Under the pieces are notes generated by a model that was not told the origin of the DNA, did not search any database, and worked only from the letters and a program-made list of their open reading frames with translations. A stretch of DNA of 64,000 bases from CAYMKL01 sp964390805 (GTDB lineage Bacteria > Chloroflexota > Anaerolineae > VGOG01), in the NCBI GenBank assembly GCA_964390805.1, contig CAYMKL010000019.1, forward strand, positions 1-64,000, read 5' to 3'. Shown here piece by piece: positions 24,780-33,047 of the stretch. Position 1 is the stretch's first letter, and each line of letters begins with the position of its first letter. The translations under genes and the position numbers were made by a program.

Positions 24780-25802
24780 ATGAAAACACAACCAGGATTC
24801 GTAGGCAAAGCGCTGACCGCAGCGCAACTGGAGGAGACGGTTGACTTCTTTCGAACTCGCCTGGTGGGACAATCCGAGGTCGTCGAAGTCCTGTCCAATG
24901 TCTTGACGCGGCAGAACGCTCTTTTGAGGTATGGTCTGGAGCACAAGGAGGAAAAGGCGGGCATCCCGGCGGACCCCATGGTGTTGTTGTTCGTCGGTGG
25001 CTCCTGGGGCAAGAGCCTGGCTGCCCGGCTCATTCCCATGGCCCTGAGTCGGTACGGACTGAGCTCCCTCACCACCCTGACCGCTCTTCCTCAGGACCCG
25101 GAGGGCAGTATCTACCTCGATCCTCGGATCGTGGCTGTGCCTTTCGCCGTGGTGCTGGTCGAACACATCGAGGCCGCTTATGCCATGAACGCCCGCTTCG
25201 TGGGCAATCTGGCGTATGTGATCAACGCGGGGCTCGTTCCCTTGCCCGACGAGATACGCGGGATGGTGAGGCCAATTCCTTTGGGACTGGCCACTTTCGT
25301 CTTCACCACCGGCGTGGGGGAGGAGGAGATCAGACGCGCCCTATACCCGGGCAGCGAGTCTGGCCTCTTGAAACGCCGTGACCTGTCGGCAGAGGAAGCC
25401 TACCAGAAGGTGCAGACGATTTGCCACCAGGCATTGCGAGACTTGCCCCAGGAAATCCTGCGAGAGGTGGATGAGACCGTCATCTTCAGACCCCTGAGAG
25501 AGGATGATCTACGGAAGGTGTTCGACCTAGAGATCGAATACTATGAGCAGGGGATCTTCCCGGGGCGGAGAATCGGTGTTGCCTTTGAGCCAGATGCCAA
25601 AGAGCGAGCTTTCTCCGAGGCCCTGGCCTTGTTGGACGTATACGGCATCCACGTCCTGCGCCGCAAGTTGCAGCGTCACATTGACCCCGTGGTCTACAAA
25701 GCCTACATTGAGGGAGCCCTGACGGAGGAGAACATCAAAGAGGCCCGAGTTCTCGTCACTCTGGAAGGCGAGCAACTGAAGGTCAAGCTGTACTGGGGAT
25801 GA
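24780..25802 (+). CDS. Degenerate ClpB/ClpA D2-like AAA+ protein
   Basis: A 340-residue protein aligned in order with the second AAA+ module of ClpB/ClpA: LVGQSEVVEVLSNVLTRQNA (family: xIGQDEAVExVSxAIxR) and a small-domain segment FRPLREDDLRKVFDLEIEYY and LRRKLQRHIDPVVYKAYIEG. The ATPase residues are altered: Walker A reads VGGSWGKSLA, one residue shorter than GPTGVGKT, and Walker B reads FAVVLVEHIEAAY in place of VVLLDEIEKAH, losing the Asp-Glu pair. The GAR sensor-2 motif is also gone. It is therefore probably a non-hydrolysing pseudo-ATPase or adaptor. Start chosen at MKTQPGFVGK after GGGAAGGAAG. Followed by a small acidic protein. Confidence 0.75.
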   Translation: MKTQPGFVGKALTAAQLEETVDFFRTRLVGQSEVVEVLSNVLTRQNALLRYGLEHKEEKAGIPADPMVLLFVGGSWGKSLAARLIPMALSRYGLSSLTTLTALPQDPEGSIYLDPRIVAVPFAVVLVEHIEAAYAMNARFVGNLAYVINAGLVPLPDEIRGMVRPIPLGLATFVFTTGVGEEEIRRALYPGSESGLLKRRDLSAEEAYQKVQTICHQALRDLPQEILREVDETVIFRPLREDDLRKVFDLEIEYYEQGIFPGRRIGVAFEPDAKERAFSEALALLDVYGIHVLRRKLQRHIDPVVYKAYIEGALTEENIKEARVLVTLEGEQLKVKLYWG

Positions 25803-25840
25803 GATAGCGAAGACCGAGCTAGGGAAGAAAGGGGTGAGGG

Positions 25841-26074
25841 ATGGAAGGAGAATCTCCTGAGAAGCGCCCTCGGACCGAGGCCGGGGAGGAAAACGGTCCT
25901 CAGGCGGAGGAAGAGCTTGCTCAGGCTGAGGCTGAAGAGGAAATGCAGCCTCAAGTGGAGGAAGAGGCGCTTCAGACTGAGGCTGAGAAGCGAGAGAAAT
26001 CTCGCTGGGAGGCTCTCTTGCTAGAGGCTGAGGTGATTGCTGCCAATCTGAAAGAGAGCGGCACCCGACGCTAA
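25841..26074 (+). CDS. Small Glu-rich acidic protein
   Basis: A 77-residue protein, mostly Glu, Ala and Gln up to residue 52 (for example QAEEELAQAEAEEEM), ending in a short amphipathic helix (SRWEALLLEAEVIAANL). No family recognised. A GGGTGAGGG ribosome site precedes it, and it starts 38 bases after the pseudo-ClpB stop, so it may be a partner of that protein. Low complexity makes coding status less certain. Confidence 0.5.
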   Translation: MEGESPEKRPRTEAGEENGPQAEEELAQAEAEEEMQPQVEEEALQTEAEKREKSRWEALLLEAEVIAANLKESGTRR

Positions 26075-26171
26075 GACAGTTCAGCCGGGCGGGTCGATGG
26101 CCCAGCATGATCATCTTCTCGCTAGTGGGTAAAATGATACTGAATCAAGAGGCGGGGAGAGGAGTGAAGTC

Positions 26172-26726
26172 ATGTATCTGATCCCGTTTTACGTTGTTGA
26201 TCCAGAACTGGCTGTGCGTGAAACGCGCGTCATCCATTTGCTTGTCGAGCAAGACGGTCTGGCGGTGGGGAGCTATGGTTTGCTAGAGTTCTATTGTTCC
26301 GATCCGACCTGCGACTGCCGGCGGGTAATGCTCAACGTCGCAGAGGAGCAGAACCCTGATCACTTCCTGGCGTCCATCAGCTATGGGTTTGATCGAGACG
26401 AGGAAATGGCCGGCCCACTTCTCGACCCATTGAACCCGCAGAGCGAGCACGCCGAAGTGCTGCTGCGGTTGGTGAAGAAGACCGTGCTGAGCGATCCCCG
26501 CTACCTGGCGCGATTGGAGCGGCATTATCGGCTGGTCAAGCAGGCGGCTTCCGATTCCCAACATCCTGCCTATATCAGTTTGCAACAGGTGCTGGCGAAG
26601 GAGTCCCGAGACTTCCCCCTGCCCACACCTTCGAAGAAGCGGGTGGGGCGTAATGACCCGTGTCCGTGTGGGAGCGGCAAGAAGTACAAGCACTGCTGTA
26701 GAAGAGGCATTGGAATGCCTGGATAG
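26172..26726 (+). CDS. SEC-C zinc-binding protein
   Basis: A 184-residue protein ending in a SEC-C motif, VGRNDPCPCGSGKKYKHCC (residues about 158-176), the zinc finger found at the end of SecA. A second Cys cluster near the N-terminus (FYCSDPTCDCRRVML, about 41-55) may bind another metal. The body (YVVDPELAVRETRVIHLLVE) is not recognised. SEC-C proteins are often nucleic-acid or protein-binding accessory factors; the role here is unknown. It sits alone between two small gaps in the accessory region. Confidence 0.8.
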   Translation: MYLIPFYVVDPELAVRETRVIHLLVEQDGLAVGSYGLLEFYCSDPTCDCRRVMLNVAEEQNPDHFLASISYGFDRDEEMAGPLLDPLNPQSEHAEVLLRLVKKTVLSDPRYLARLERHYRLVKQAASDSQHPAYISLQQVLAKESRDFPLPTPSKKRVGRNDPCPCGSGKKYKHCCRRGIGMPG

Positions 26727-26756
26727 TGGAGAGACGATTTCTGGCCAGGGAACGGA

Positions 26757-27434
26757 ATGTTGAACATGGTGATGCGTCGTTTGGAAGCTGATACCGAGGA
26801 GAATCGAGCCCAATTCCAAGAAGGGTTCGATGCCTTCGCGGCTCGCCACGAGCTAACGGACTGGGAGGGCTGGTTCAGCCCCTACGACGAGGAGACGTAC
26901 GACCTCGTCTTGCAGAACATCGGCCAAGACGACGTAGTCATGGAGATTGGCGCTGGCGATCTGCGCCTGGCCCTGCGGCTGGCGGAGCGGGCGCGAAGGG
27001 TTTACGCTGTGGAGGTCAATCCTATCCTGGTCAGCGCGGCACTGCAGGCTATCGGCTTTCACCTACCACGCAGTCTGCTGGTCATCTGTGCCAACGCTTT
27101 GGACATCGCCTTCCCCAACGACATCACCATGGCCGTGCTTCTCATGCGCCACTGCCAGCACTTTGGGCGATACGTGGACAAGCTGCGAGCCGTTGGCTGC
27201 CAGCGGTTGCTGACCAACGCCCGCTGGAAGAGCGGGGTCGAGAGCATTGATCTCACCCATCCTGGCGTCCCCTTTGGGGAGGTGAGTGAGGGCTGGTACG
27301 CCTGCCGCTGTGGGGCGGTGGGCTACGTGGGCCCTTCGACGGCGCTCAGGACAGGCCAGGGCGAGCAGTCGGATACCCCGTCTGTGGAGGTCGTTGGCTG
27401 TCCTGCCTGTGGGTCTGTGAAAAAAGACAGTTAG
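26757..27434 (+). CDS. Methyltransferase-like protein with C-terminal zinc ribbon split by a repeat
   Basis: A 225-residue protein. VVMEIGAGDLRLALRLAERA (residues about 60-79) and VYAVEVNPILVSAAL form a SAM-binding fold of the rRNA/protein methylase type, without a clear catalytic NPPY motif. The C-terminus has two CxxC-like pairs, YACRCGAVGY and VGCPACGS, as in a zinc ribbon. Between them lies GPSTALRTGQGE, which is encoded by a family A repeat, so the ribbon is enlarged by inserted DNA. Substrate unknown. Confidence 0.65.
   Translation: MLNMVMRRLEADTEENRAQFQEGFDAFAARHELTDWEGWFSPYDEETYDLVLQNIGQDDVVMEIGAGDLRLALRLAERARRVYAVEVNPILVSAALQAIGFHLPRSLLVICANALDIAFPNDITMAVLLMRHCQHFGRYVDKLRAVGCQRLLTNARWKSGVESIDLTHPGVPFGEVSEGWYACRCGAVGYVGPSTALRTGQGEQSDTPSVEVVGCPACGSVKKDS
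27332..27356. repeat. Repeat family A copy 4, inside zinc ribbon coding region
   Basis: CCCTTCGACGGCGCTCAGGA followed by CAGGC, read as STALRTGQ in the methyltransferase-like gene. Confidence 0.75.
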
Positions 27435-27644
27435 CGCGAACAAGGGACTAGCGCCGGCTGAGCGTTGCCCTGAGTGGCGGAGCGTACCGAAGGGTAGGAG
27501 CGGAGCGACGTATCGAAGCCAAGCGGGTCTACCCCTAGACCCGCTCGCTGGTCTCGATACGCTGGTTTCGATACGCCTTCGGCTACTCAACCCAGGTCGC
27601 TACTCGACCGACGCTCGCTAAACACAAGAGAGGAGCTAACAGAA
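27435..27644. repeat. Repeat-rich intergenic region with hairpin
   Basis: Contains a perfect hairpin (AGCGGGTCTA at 27522-27531, loop CCCC, TAGACCCGCT at 27536-27545) and several TCGATACGC and CTTCGGCTACTC-like units related to dispersed repeats. No T-run follows the hairpin. Confidence 0.55.
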
Positions 27645-28172
27645 ATGAGACTAAAAGACAAGAAAATCGCTGTTCTAGTGGAAGAGGGCTTCGAGGACCT
27701 GGAGTTCTGGGTGCCTTTGATGCGCTTGCAGGAGGAGGGAGCCGAGGTGACGGTGGTGGGGACAGGCCGCCAGCCCAGGTTCATCGGCAAGCATTGCCTG
27801 GAGGCTACCCCCGACGTAACTGCGGACGAGGTCACGCCACAGGACTTCGACGCCCTGGTCGTCCCCGGCGGGTGGGCGCCGGACAAGCTGCGCCGCTACG
27901 ACTCGGTGATCGAGCTGGTGCGGGGGATGCACGAGCGAGGCAAGATCATCGGCATCATCTGTCATGGCGGCCTGGTGCCCATCTCGGCGGGCATCGTCCG
28001 GGGGCGCAGGGCGACGGGCTCCACCGGCATCAAAGATGACCTGATCAACGCCGGGGCGGAGTGGGTGGGCGACGAGGCCGCCTTCAGGCAGGGCAATCTG
28101 GTTTGGGGGCGGGTGGTGGCGGACATCCCCGCTTTCTGCCGCGAGTTGGTGGCGGCCATCGAAACAGGTTAG
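27645..28172 (+). CDS. DJ-1/PfpI family protein
   Basis: A 175-residue protein of the PfpI type. The nucleophile elbow IIGIICHGGLVPISAG (about residues 103-118) contains the reactive Cys followed by His, and VLVEEGFEDLEFWVPL holds the conserved Glu. DALVVPGGWAPDKLR is the other family motif. PfpI proteins act as glyoxalases, chaperones or proteases; which one cannot be decided here. It ends nine bases before the DhaM fusion, suggesting co-transcription. Confidence 0.9.
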   Translation: MRLKDKKIAVLVEEGFEDLEFWVPLMRLQEEGAEVTVVGTGRQPRFIGKHCLEATPDVTADEVTPQDFDALVVPGGWAPDKLRRYDSVIELVRGMHERGKIIGIICHGGLVPISAGIVRGRRATGSTGIKDDLINAGAEWVGDEAAFRQGNLVWGRVVADIPAFCRELVAAIETG

Positions 28173-28180
28173 GAGGAGTT

Positions 28181-30757
28181 ATGGTAGGAATCGTCATCGT
28201 CGCCCATAGTGCGAAACTGGCCGAGGGCGTGAAGGATCTGGCCGAGCAGATGGGGCAGGGGCGGGTGCCCATCGCCGCAGCCGGCGGGCTGGACGACACG
28301 ACCATCGGCACGAACATGGAGCGCATCCTCGAGGCCATTGAGACTGTCTACCAGCCAGGCGGAGTGCTGGTGCTGATGGATCTGGGAAGCGCGGTGATGA
28401 GCACTGAGATGGCCGTTGAGATGCTACCACCCGAACGTCGGTCCGAGGTGCTGCTGAGCGAAGCACCGTTGGTGGAGGGCGCTATCGCGGCCACGGTGGA
28501 GGCTTCCATCGGCAAATCTCTGGCCGAGGTTGGCGCCGCAGCCCGCGCCGTCGTGCGCACGCCCAAGGTCGCCGGAGCCGCTCCGCTCACCGAACCGAGG
28601 CCCGCTGCCGTCGCGGTGGAGGAAGAGGTATCTCCATCCAATGAGATAACCCTAACCATCGTCAACGAGGTCGGACTGCACGCCCGGCCCGCAGCCCTGT
28701 TCGTTCAGACCGCCGGCAGCTTCCAGTCGGCCGTCACGGTGCGCAATCTGACCCGAGATACCCCTGCTGTTGACGCCAAGAGCATGTTCGGCGTGCTGAG
28801 CATCGGCGCTCAACTGAACCACCAGATCGCCGTCGCAGCCGAGGGGCCTGATGCACAAGAGGCCCTGGCGACCATCGGCGAATTGGTGGAGAGCGGGTTC
28901 GGGGAGATGGAAGGAGTCCCGATTCCGGCGGTGGTTCCCGCCAAGGAGGTGGTTGCGCCACCGCCCCGGCTGGAGGAAGCAGAGCTCCAGCCCATCATCT
29001 TGCCCTCTGACGTTGGGGAGATGAGGCATCTTCAGGGCATCACCGCTTCGACCGGCATCGCCATCGGGCCGGCGTATGTTTACCGTCCGGAGGTGTTGAC
29101 CGTCGAACGATGGACGGTGGATGACCCGGAGGCCGAGTGGGCCCGCTTCACTCAGGCGGTCGTGCAGGCTAAAGCCGAGATAGGCGACATCCGATCCCAG
29201 GCTGCCGCCGAAGTGGGCGAGGCTGAGGCGGAGATCTTCACAGCCCACCAGTTATTCCTGGAGGACCCTGCCCTGCTGGATCGGGTGCGGGGGCAGATTG
29301 AGGGAGAGGGTTCCAACGCCGAGACAGCCCTGGCCGAAGCGGTGGCGGACTACGCCGAGCTACTGCGGGGCATGGAGGGCGAGGTCTTCCGCCAGCGAGC
29401 GGCCGACGTCGAGGACGTGGGGCGGCGGGTGCTGCGCATCCTGCTGGGCGTGAGCGAGACCTCCCTGGCCGAGCTGCCGAAGCCGGTGGTCGTGGTGGCT
29501 CACGACCTCACTCCTTCCGACACGGCCCAACTGGACAAAGAGCGAGCGCTGGGCTTCTGCACCGCCATCGGGGGCACGATCTCTCACACCGCCATCCTGG
29601 CCCGCAGCCTGGGCTTGCCGGCCGTGGTTGGCCTGGGGGAGGGCGCGCTGAGCATCCCCGACGGGGCACCTTTGATCATTGATGGGGACAGGGGCGTCGT
29701 GATCGTCAACCCGGATGAGAGCACCCTCGCTGAGCACCGCTCCCGCCAGGAGGCGCTGCTGGCCCAACAGGTGGCCGCCAGGCGCGCCGCTCAACGCCCA
29801 GCTCAGACCCTCGATGGGCAACGGGTGGAGGTGGTGGCCAACGTCGGCGACGTGGCCTCAGCGCGGATTGCCCTGGAGCACGGCGCCGAGGGGGTGGGGC
29901 TGCTGCGCACCGAGTTTCTCTACCTGGATCGCGCCACCATGCCCGACGAGGAGGAGCAGTACGCTGCCTATCGCGCCATCGCCGACTTGATGGGGAAACG
30001 CCCCCTCATCGTCCGCACCTTTGACATCGGGGGCGACAAGCAGTTGCCTTATCTCGACATAAGCGATGAGCTCAATCCGTTCCTGGGATGGCGGGCTATC
30101 AGGCTCTCGTTGGATTACGTTGATCTGTTCAGAGCACAGCTTAGAGCGATTTTGCGAGCAGGCTACGAGCGCAACGTCAAGATCATGTTCCCCATGATCG
30201 CCGATGTGGGCGAGTTACGCCGGGCCAAGGATGTCCTGGCCGAGGTGAGGTCCGAACTGGAGGCCGAGAGCGTTCCCAGCGCTTCCGGAGTCGAGGTGGG
30301 GATCATGGTGGAGGTGCCGGCCGCGGCTTTGGCAGCCGATGTACTGGCCGAAGAGGTGGACTTTTTCAGCATCGGCACCAATGACTTGGTCCAGTACACC
30401 ATGGCCTGTGACCGCACCAACGAGAGAGTCGCTTATCTCTACCAGCCGTTGCACCCGGCCATTCTGCGGTTGGTCAAGCGGGTGATCGAGGCCGCTCATG
30501 CGGCTGGCAAATGGGTGGGCATGTGCGGAGAGATGGCTGGCCAGCCCGAAGCCATCCCCATCCTATTGGGCTTGGGGCTGGACGAGTTCAGCATGAGTGC
30601 TGCCGCCATCCCCAGGGCCAAGGCTCTGATGGCGGCGATGACCCTTGAGCAGGCGCGAGAAGTGGCTGTCGAGGTGCTTGCGATGTCTACCGCAGACCAG
30701 GTACGGAGCTACGCTCAGGAGGTCGTGAACTCGTTGGCTGATTTGCCAAATTCATAG
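28181..30757 (+). CDS. dhaM: DhaM-HPr-Enzyme I fusion, phosphodonor for dihydroxyacetone kinase
   Basis: An 858-residue phosphorelay protein. Residues 1-130: DhaM EIIA-like domain with the phospho-His in VIVAHSAKLAEG and LMDLGSAVMSTEMA. About 155-245: HPr with NEVGLHARPAALFV (His phosphosite). About 285-858: complete Enzyme I, from GITASTGIAIGPAYV through GGTISHTAILARSLGLPAVV (phospho-His) to the PEP-binding half with SIGTNDLVQYTMACDRTN and active-site Cys in GMCGEMAGQPEA. E. coli DhaM carries only a truncated Enzyme I, so this chain should be self-sufficient with PEP. Start chosen at MVGIVIVAHS after AGGAGGAG; the longer frame overlaps the PfpI gene. It should phosphorylate ADP on DhaL, encoded 18 kb upstream. 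Confidence 0.93.
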   Translation: MVGIVIVAHSAKLAEGVKDLAEQMGQGRVPIAAAGGLDDTTIGTNMERILEAIETVYQPGGVLVLMDLGSAVMSTEMAVEMLPPERRSEVLLSEAPLVEGAIAATVEASIGKSLAEVGAAARAVVRTPKVAGAAPLTEPRPAAVAVEEEVSPSNEITLTIVNEVGLHARPAALFVQTAGSFQSAVTVRNLTRDTPAVDAKSMFGVLSIGAQLNHQIAVAAEGPDAQEALATIGELVESGFGEMEGVPIPAVVPAKEVVAPPPRLEEAELQPIILPSDVGEMRHLQGITASTGIAIGPAYVYRPEVLTVERWTVDDPEAEWARFTQAVVQAKAEIGDIRSQAAAEVGEAEAEIFTAHQLFLEDPALLDRVRGQIEGEGSNAETALAEAVADYAELLRGMEGEVFRQRAADVEDVGRRVLRILLGVSETSLAELPKPVVVVAHDLTPSDTAQLDKERALGFCTAIGGTISHTAILARSLGLPAVVGLGEGALSIPDGAPLIIDGDRGVVIVNPDESTLAEHRSRQEALLAQQVAARRAAQRPAQTLDGQRVEVVANVGDVASARIALEHGAEGVGLLRTEFLYLDRATMPDEEEQYAAYRAIADLMGKRPLIVRTFDIGGDKQLPYLDISDELNPFLGWRAIRLSLDYVDLFRAQLRAILRAGYERNVKIMFPMIADVGELRRAKDVLAEVRSELEAESVPSASGVEVGIMVEVPAAALAADVLAEEVDFFSIGTNDLVQYTMACDRTNERVAYLYQPLHPAILRLVKRVIEAAHAAGKWVGMCGEMAGQPEAIPILLGLGLDEFSMSAAAIPRAKALMAAMTLEQAREVAVEVLAMSTADQVRSYAQEVVNSLADLPNS

Positions 30758-30771
30758 GTATTTGCTATAAT
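30743..30771 (+). promoter_or_regulatory. Promoter of tRNA-Pro
   Basis: TTGCCA (30743-30748), 17-base spacer, TATAAT (30766-30771). The -35 lies within the last codons of the DhaM fusion and the predicted start is at the tRNA 5' end. Confidence 0.8.
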
Positions 30772-30779
30772 TACCCTGA

Positions 30780-30856
30780 CGGGGCGTAGCGCAGCCAGGT
30801 AGCGCACTTGAATGGGGTTCAAGTGGCCGCCGGTTCAAATCCGGCCGCCCCGACCA
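30780..30856 (+). tRNA. tRNA-Pro (anticodon GGG)
   Basis: A full cloverleaf: acceptor CGGGGCG with CGCCCCG, D stem GCGC/GCGC, anticodon stem CTTGA/TCAAG with loop ATGGGGT (anticodon GGG), T stem GCCGG/CCGGC with loop TTCAAAT, and an encoded CCA end. An inverted repeat (about 30878-30926, CAAGCAA..TGGCCGA with TCGGCCATTGCTTG) follows and may end transcription. Confidence 0.95.
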
Positions 30857-30948
30857 TAAGCCATAGGCTACTAGCCACAAGCAATTGCATGGCCGATTGA
30901 CTCTACGCTGTCGGCCATTGCTTGTATTAGCTTCAAAGTCGAGCTGTC

Positions 30949-32451
30949 ATGGACGATGTGGTCTACAGATGCGGTGGCCTGATTGAGGAGGACATCGCAT
31001 TCCTGCAGAAGATAGAAAACGATATGCCCATCGTGGCCGATATTAGCCGCGCCGACCTGTTGATCTATTGCTCGGTCTCCCCCGACCGCGCAGCGGTAGT
31101 GGCTCAGGCTAAACCTCACTCCATCGCCCCCATTCATCCAGAGCTCGTTGTCGGGCGGACGATTTCGGCAGTTGAGGAGCCTCTGATCTGCCAGGTCTTC
31201 GGTGGGGGGCGCACGTTACGCGGCAACAGGACGCTGATTCCCGATGGCGCTCCAGTGCTGCAGGAGGTTCGCCCCATCCGCAACGAGGAAGGGAAGGTGT
31301 TGGGGGTTCTAAGCATCGAGACCAACCTCATTGAGCACGAGCGGCATCGTCGGCGCAGTAAGGTCTTCCAGCAGGCATTGAGGCAGTTGCAGGAGATGCT
31401 GCTGCGAGGGGAGCTCGAGGGCGTGGAGCACCTTTCTCATTTCGGCGAGCACGACGGCATTTTAGTCGTGGATAGCCAGGGATGGATCCGATATGCCAGC
31501 GGCATAGCTACCGGCCTCTATCGCAAGCTGGGTTATCTGGATAGCCTCTTGGGAAAACGCACCTCCGATCTGGAGACAGAGGACGAGGCCCTGGTGGTCA
31601 GGGCTTTGCGGGAAAAGCGTTGTCTCGAAGAGGAGACCCGAGAGGGCCGTCGCGTCTGGATCAAGAAAGCAATCCCTCTGATCTCTCACGAGGAGCGGTT
31701 GGGGGGGGTACGCCGTTTTCTGGGCTCGCCTCTCCCCCAGCCCCACCTGGTAGGAGCGCTGCTGACGGTTTACGATGGGACCGAGGTGCGGCGTAAGGAA
31801 CGGGAGCTTAAGGTCAAGTCGGCCATGATCCAGGAGATTCATCACCGGGTGAAGAACAACCTGCAAATCATCGCTGGCTTGTTGCGCATGCAAAGTAGGC
31901 GCAGCGAGTCGGAGGAGGTCAAGCGAGCCCTGAGCGATAGCGTGGCGCGTATCCTCAGCGTGGCCGTCGTGCATGAGTTCTTCGCGCAGCAGGAAGCGAG
32001 GATTATTAACATCAAGGACGTGAGCCAGCGCATCGTGAACCACACGCGGCAGGGGATTCTGCAGCCTGATAAGCGGATTCGCTTGACCTTACTTGGGCCT
32101 AATATCTATTTGCCCGCTCAACAAGCGACGACTTGCGCCCTGATCATCAACGAGTTGCTGCAGAACGCGGTGGAGCACGGGTACGAACGCAAGCCCGGAG
32201 GCACCATCTCAGTCAATCTCCGGGACGATGGCGATAGGGTGGTTATCGCCGTAGCGGACGATGGGCAGGGATTGCCGGAGGATTTCAGCCTGGAGCAGGC
32301 CGATAGTCTGGGCTTGCAGATAGTTCAAACCCTGGTCCAGGACGATCTCAAAGGGCAATTCGAACTGAGGGAGGGGGATGGGGTGTCGGCCATTGTTACC
32401 TTCCCCAAACAAACACTGGGAGGTGAGGAAGCGTGGAACGAACGAGAGTGA
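30949..32451 (+). CDS. pdtaS: Sensor histidine kinase, PdtaS-like (HisKA_2)
   Basis: A 500-residue soluble kinase. Residues 1-150 form the N-terminal sensor domain seen in PdtaS-type kinases (VSPDRAAVVAQAKPHSIAP; VRPIRNEEGKVLGVLSIETN). About 155-285 is a PAS-like domain (DGILVVDSQGWIRYASG). The HisKA_2 phosphoacceptor segment is MIQEIHHRVKNNLQIIAGLL (about 293-312). The ATPase part has IINELLQNAVEHGYE and VADDGQGLPEDF. No membrane segment. It overlaps the ANTAR regulator gene by 19 bases, so the two are surely a pair. The ligand is unknown. Confidence 0.92.
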   Translation: MDDVVYRCGGLIEEDIAFLQKIENDMPIVADISRADLLIYCSVSPDRAAVVAQAKPHSIAPIHPELVVGRTISAVEEPLICQVFGGGRTLRGNRTLIPDGAPVLQEVRPIRNEEGKVLGVLSIETNLIEHERHRRRSKVFQQALRQLQEMLLRGELEGVEHLSHFGEHDGILVVDSQGWIRYASGIATGLYRKLGYLDSLLGKRTSDLETEDEALVVRALREKRCLEEETREGRRVWIKKAIPLISHEERLGGVRRFLGSPLPQPHLVGALLTVYDGTEVRRKERELKVKSAMIQEIHHRVKNNLQIIAGLLRMQSRRSESEEVKRALSDSVARILSVAVVHEFFAQQEARIINIKDVSQRIVNHTRQGILQPDKRIRLTLLGPNIYLPAQQATTCALIINELLQNAVEHGYERKPGGTISVNLRDDGDRVVIAVADDGQGLPEDFSLEQADSLGLQIVQTLVQDDLKGQFELREGDGVSAIVTFPKQTLGGEEAWNERE

Positions 32452-33026
32452 TCATCGCCGATGATGAATCCATTATCCGCATGGATCTCAGGGAGATGTT
32501 GACTAACCTGGGTTATCTCGTCATCGGCGAGGTGGGTGATGGACGGAGCGCGGTGAATTTGGCTCGGGAGCTGAGGCCCGATGTGGTGGTTATGGACATC
32601 AAGATGCCAGACATGGATGGCATTGATGCCGCCAAGGTCTTGACCGAGGAGAGGATCTCTCCTGTCTTGTTGCTCACTGCCTATAGCCAACAGGAGCTCA
32701 TCGAGCGGGCCAAGGAAGCGGGCGTGGTAGGCTACATCGTTAAGCCCTTCCGAGAGTCTGATCTGTCGCCGGCTATCGAGGTGGCTGTGGCCCGCTTTGC
32801 CGAGTTCCGCTCCCTGGAGAAAGAAGTTGGCGACCTCAAGTTGGCCCTGGAGACCAGGAAACTGGTTGATCGGGCCAAGGGCATCTTGATGGATAGTCAG
32901 GACATGACCGAGGCCGAGGCCTTCCGCAAGATCCAGAAGATGAGCATGAACACCCGCAAGCCTATGAAAGAGGTCGCGGAGGCGATCATCCTGGCACAAC
33001 AGGCATCGGTGGGCAGTAATCAGTGA
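32433..33026 (+). CDS. pdtaR: Response regulator with ANTAR RNA-binding domain, PdtaR-like
   Basis: A 197-residue regulator starting with GTG after GAGGTGAGG. The receiver has the acidic pair (IIADDESIIRMDLRE), phospho-acceptor Asp in VVVMDIKMPDMDG (about residue 55) and Lys in YIVKPFRESDL. The C-terminal ANTAR domain (about 140-190) includes LVDRAKGILMDSQDMTEAEA and IQKMSMNTRKPMKEVA. ANTAR proteins bind paired hexaloop RNA hairpins and prevent termination. The following genes nadE and glnA (nitrogen assimilation) are plausible targets, though no clear twin-hexaloop substrate was found. Confidence 0.94.
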   Translation: MERTRVIIADDESIIRMDLREMLTNLGYLVIGEVGDGRSAVNLARELRPDVVVMDIKMPDMDGIDAAKVLTEERISPVLLLTAYSQQELIERAKEAGVVGYIVKPFRESDLSPAIEVAVARFAEFRSLEKEVGDLKLALETRKLVDRAKGILMDSQDMTEAEAFRKIQKMSMNTRKPMKEVAEAIILAQQASVGSNQ

Positions 33027-33047
33027 TCAGTAATCGGTGGGAGGAAG

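Noticed and set aside
25527..26114. 195-codon minus-strand frame rich in Pro and Ser over the pseudo-ClpB end and acidic gene
   Set aside because: Complement of Glu-rich coding DNA; no ribosome site or family pattern.
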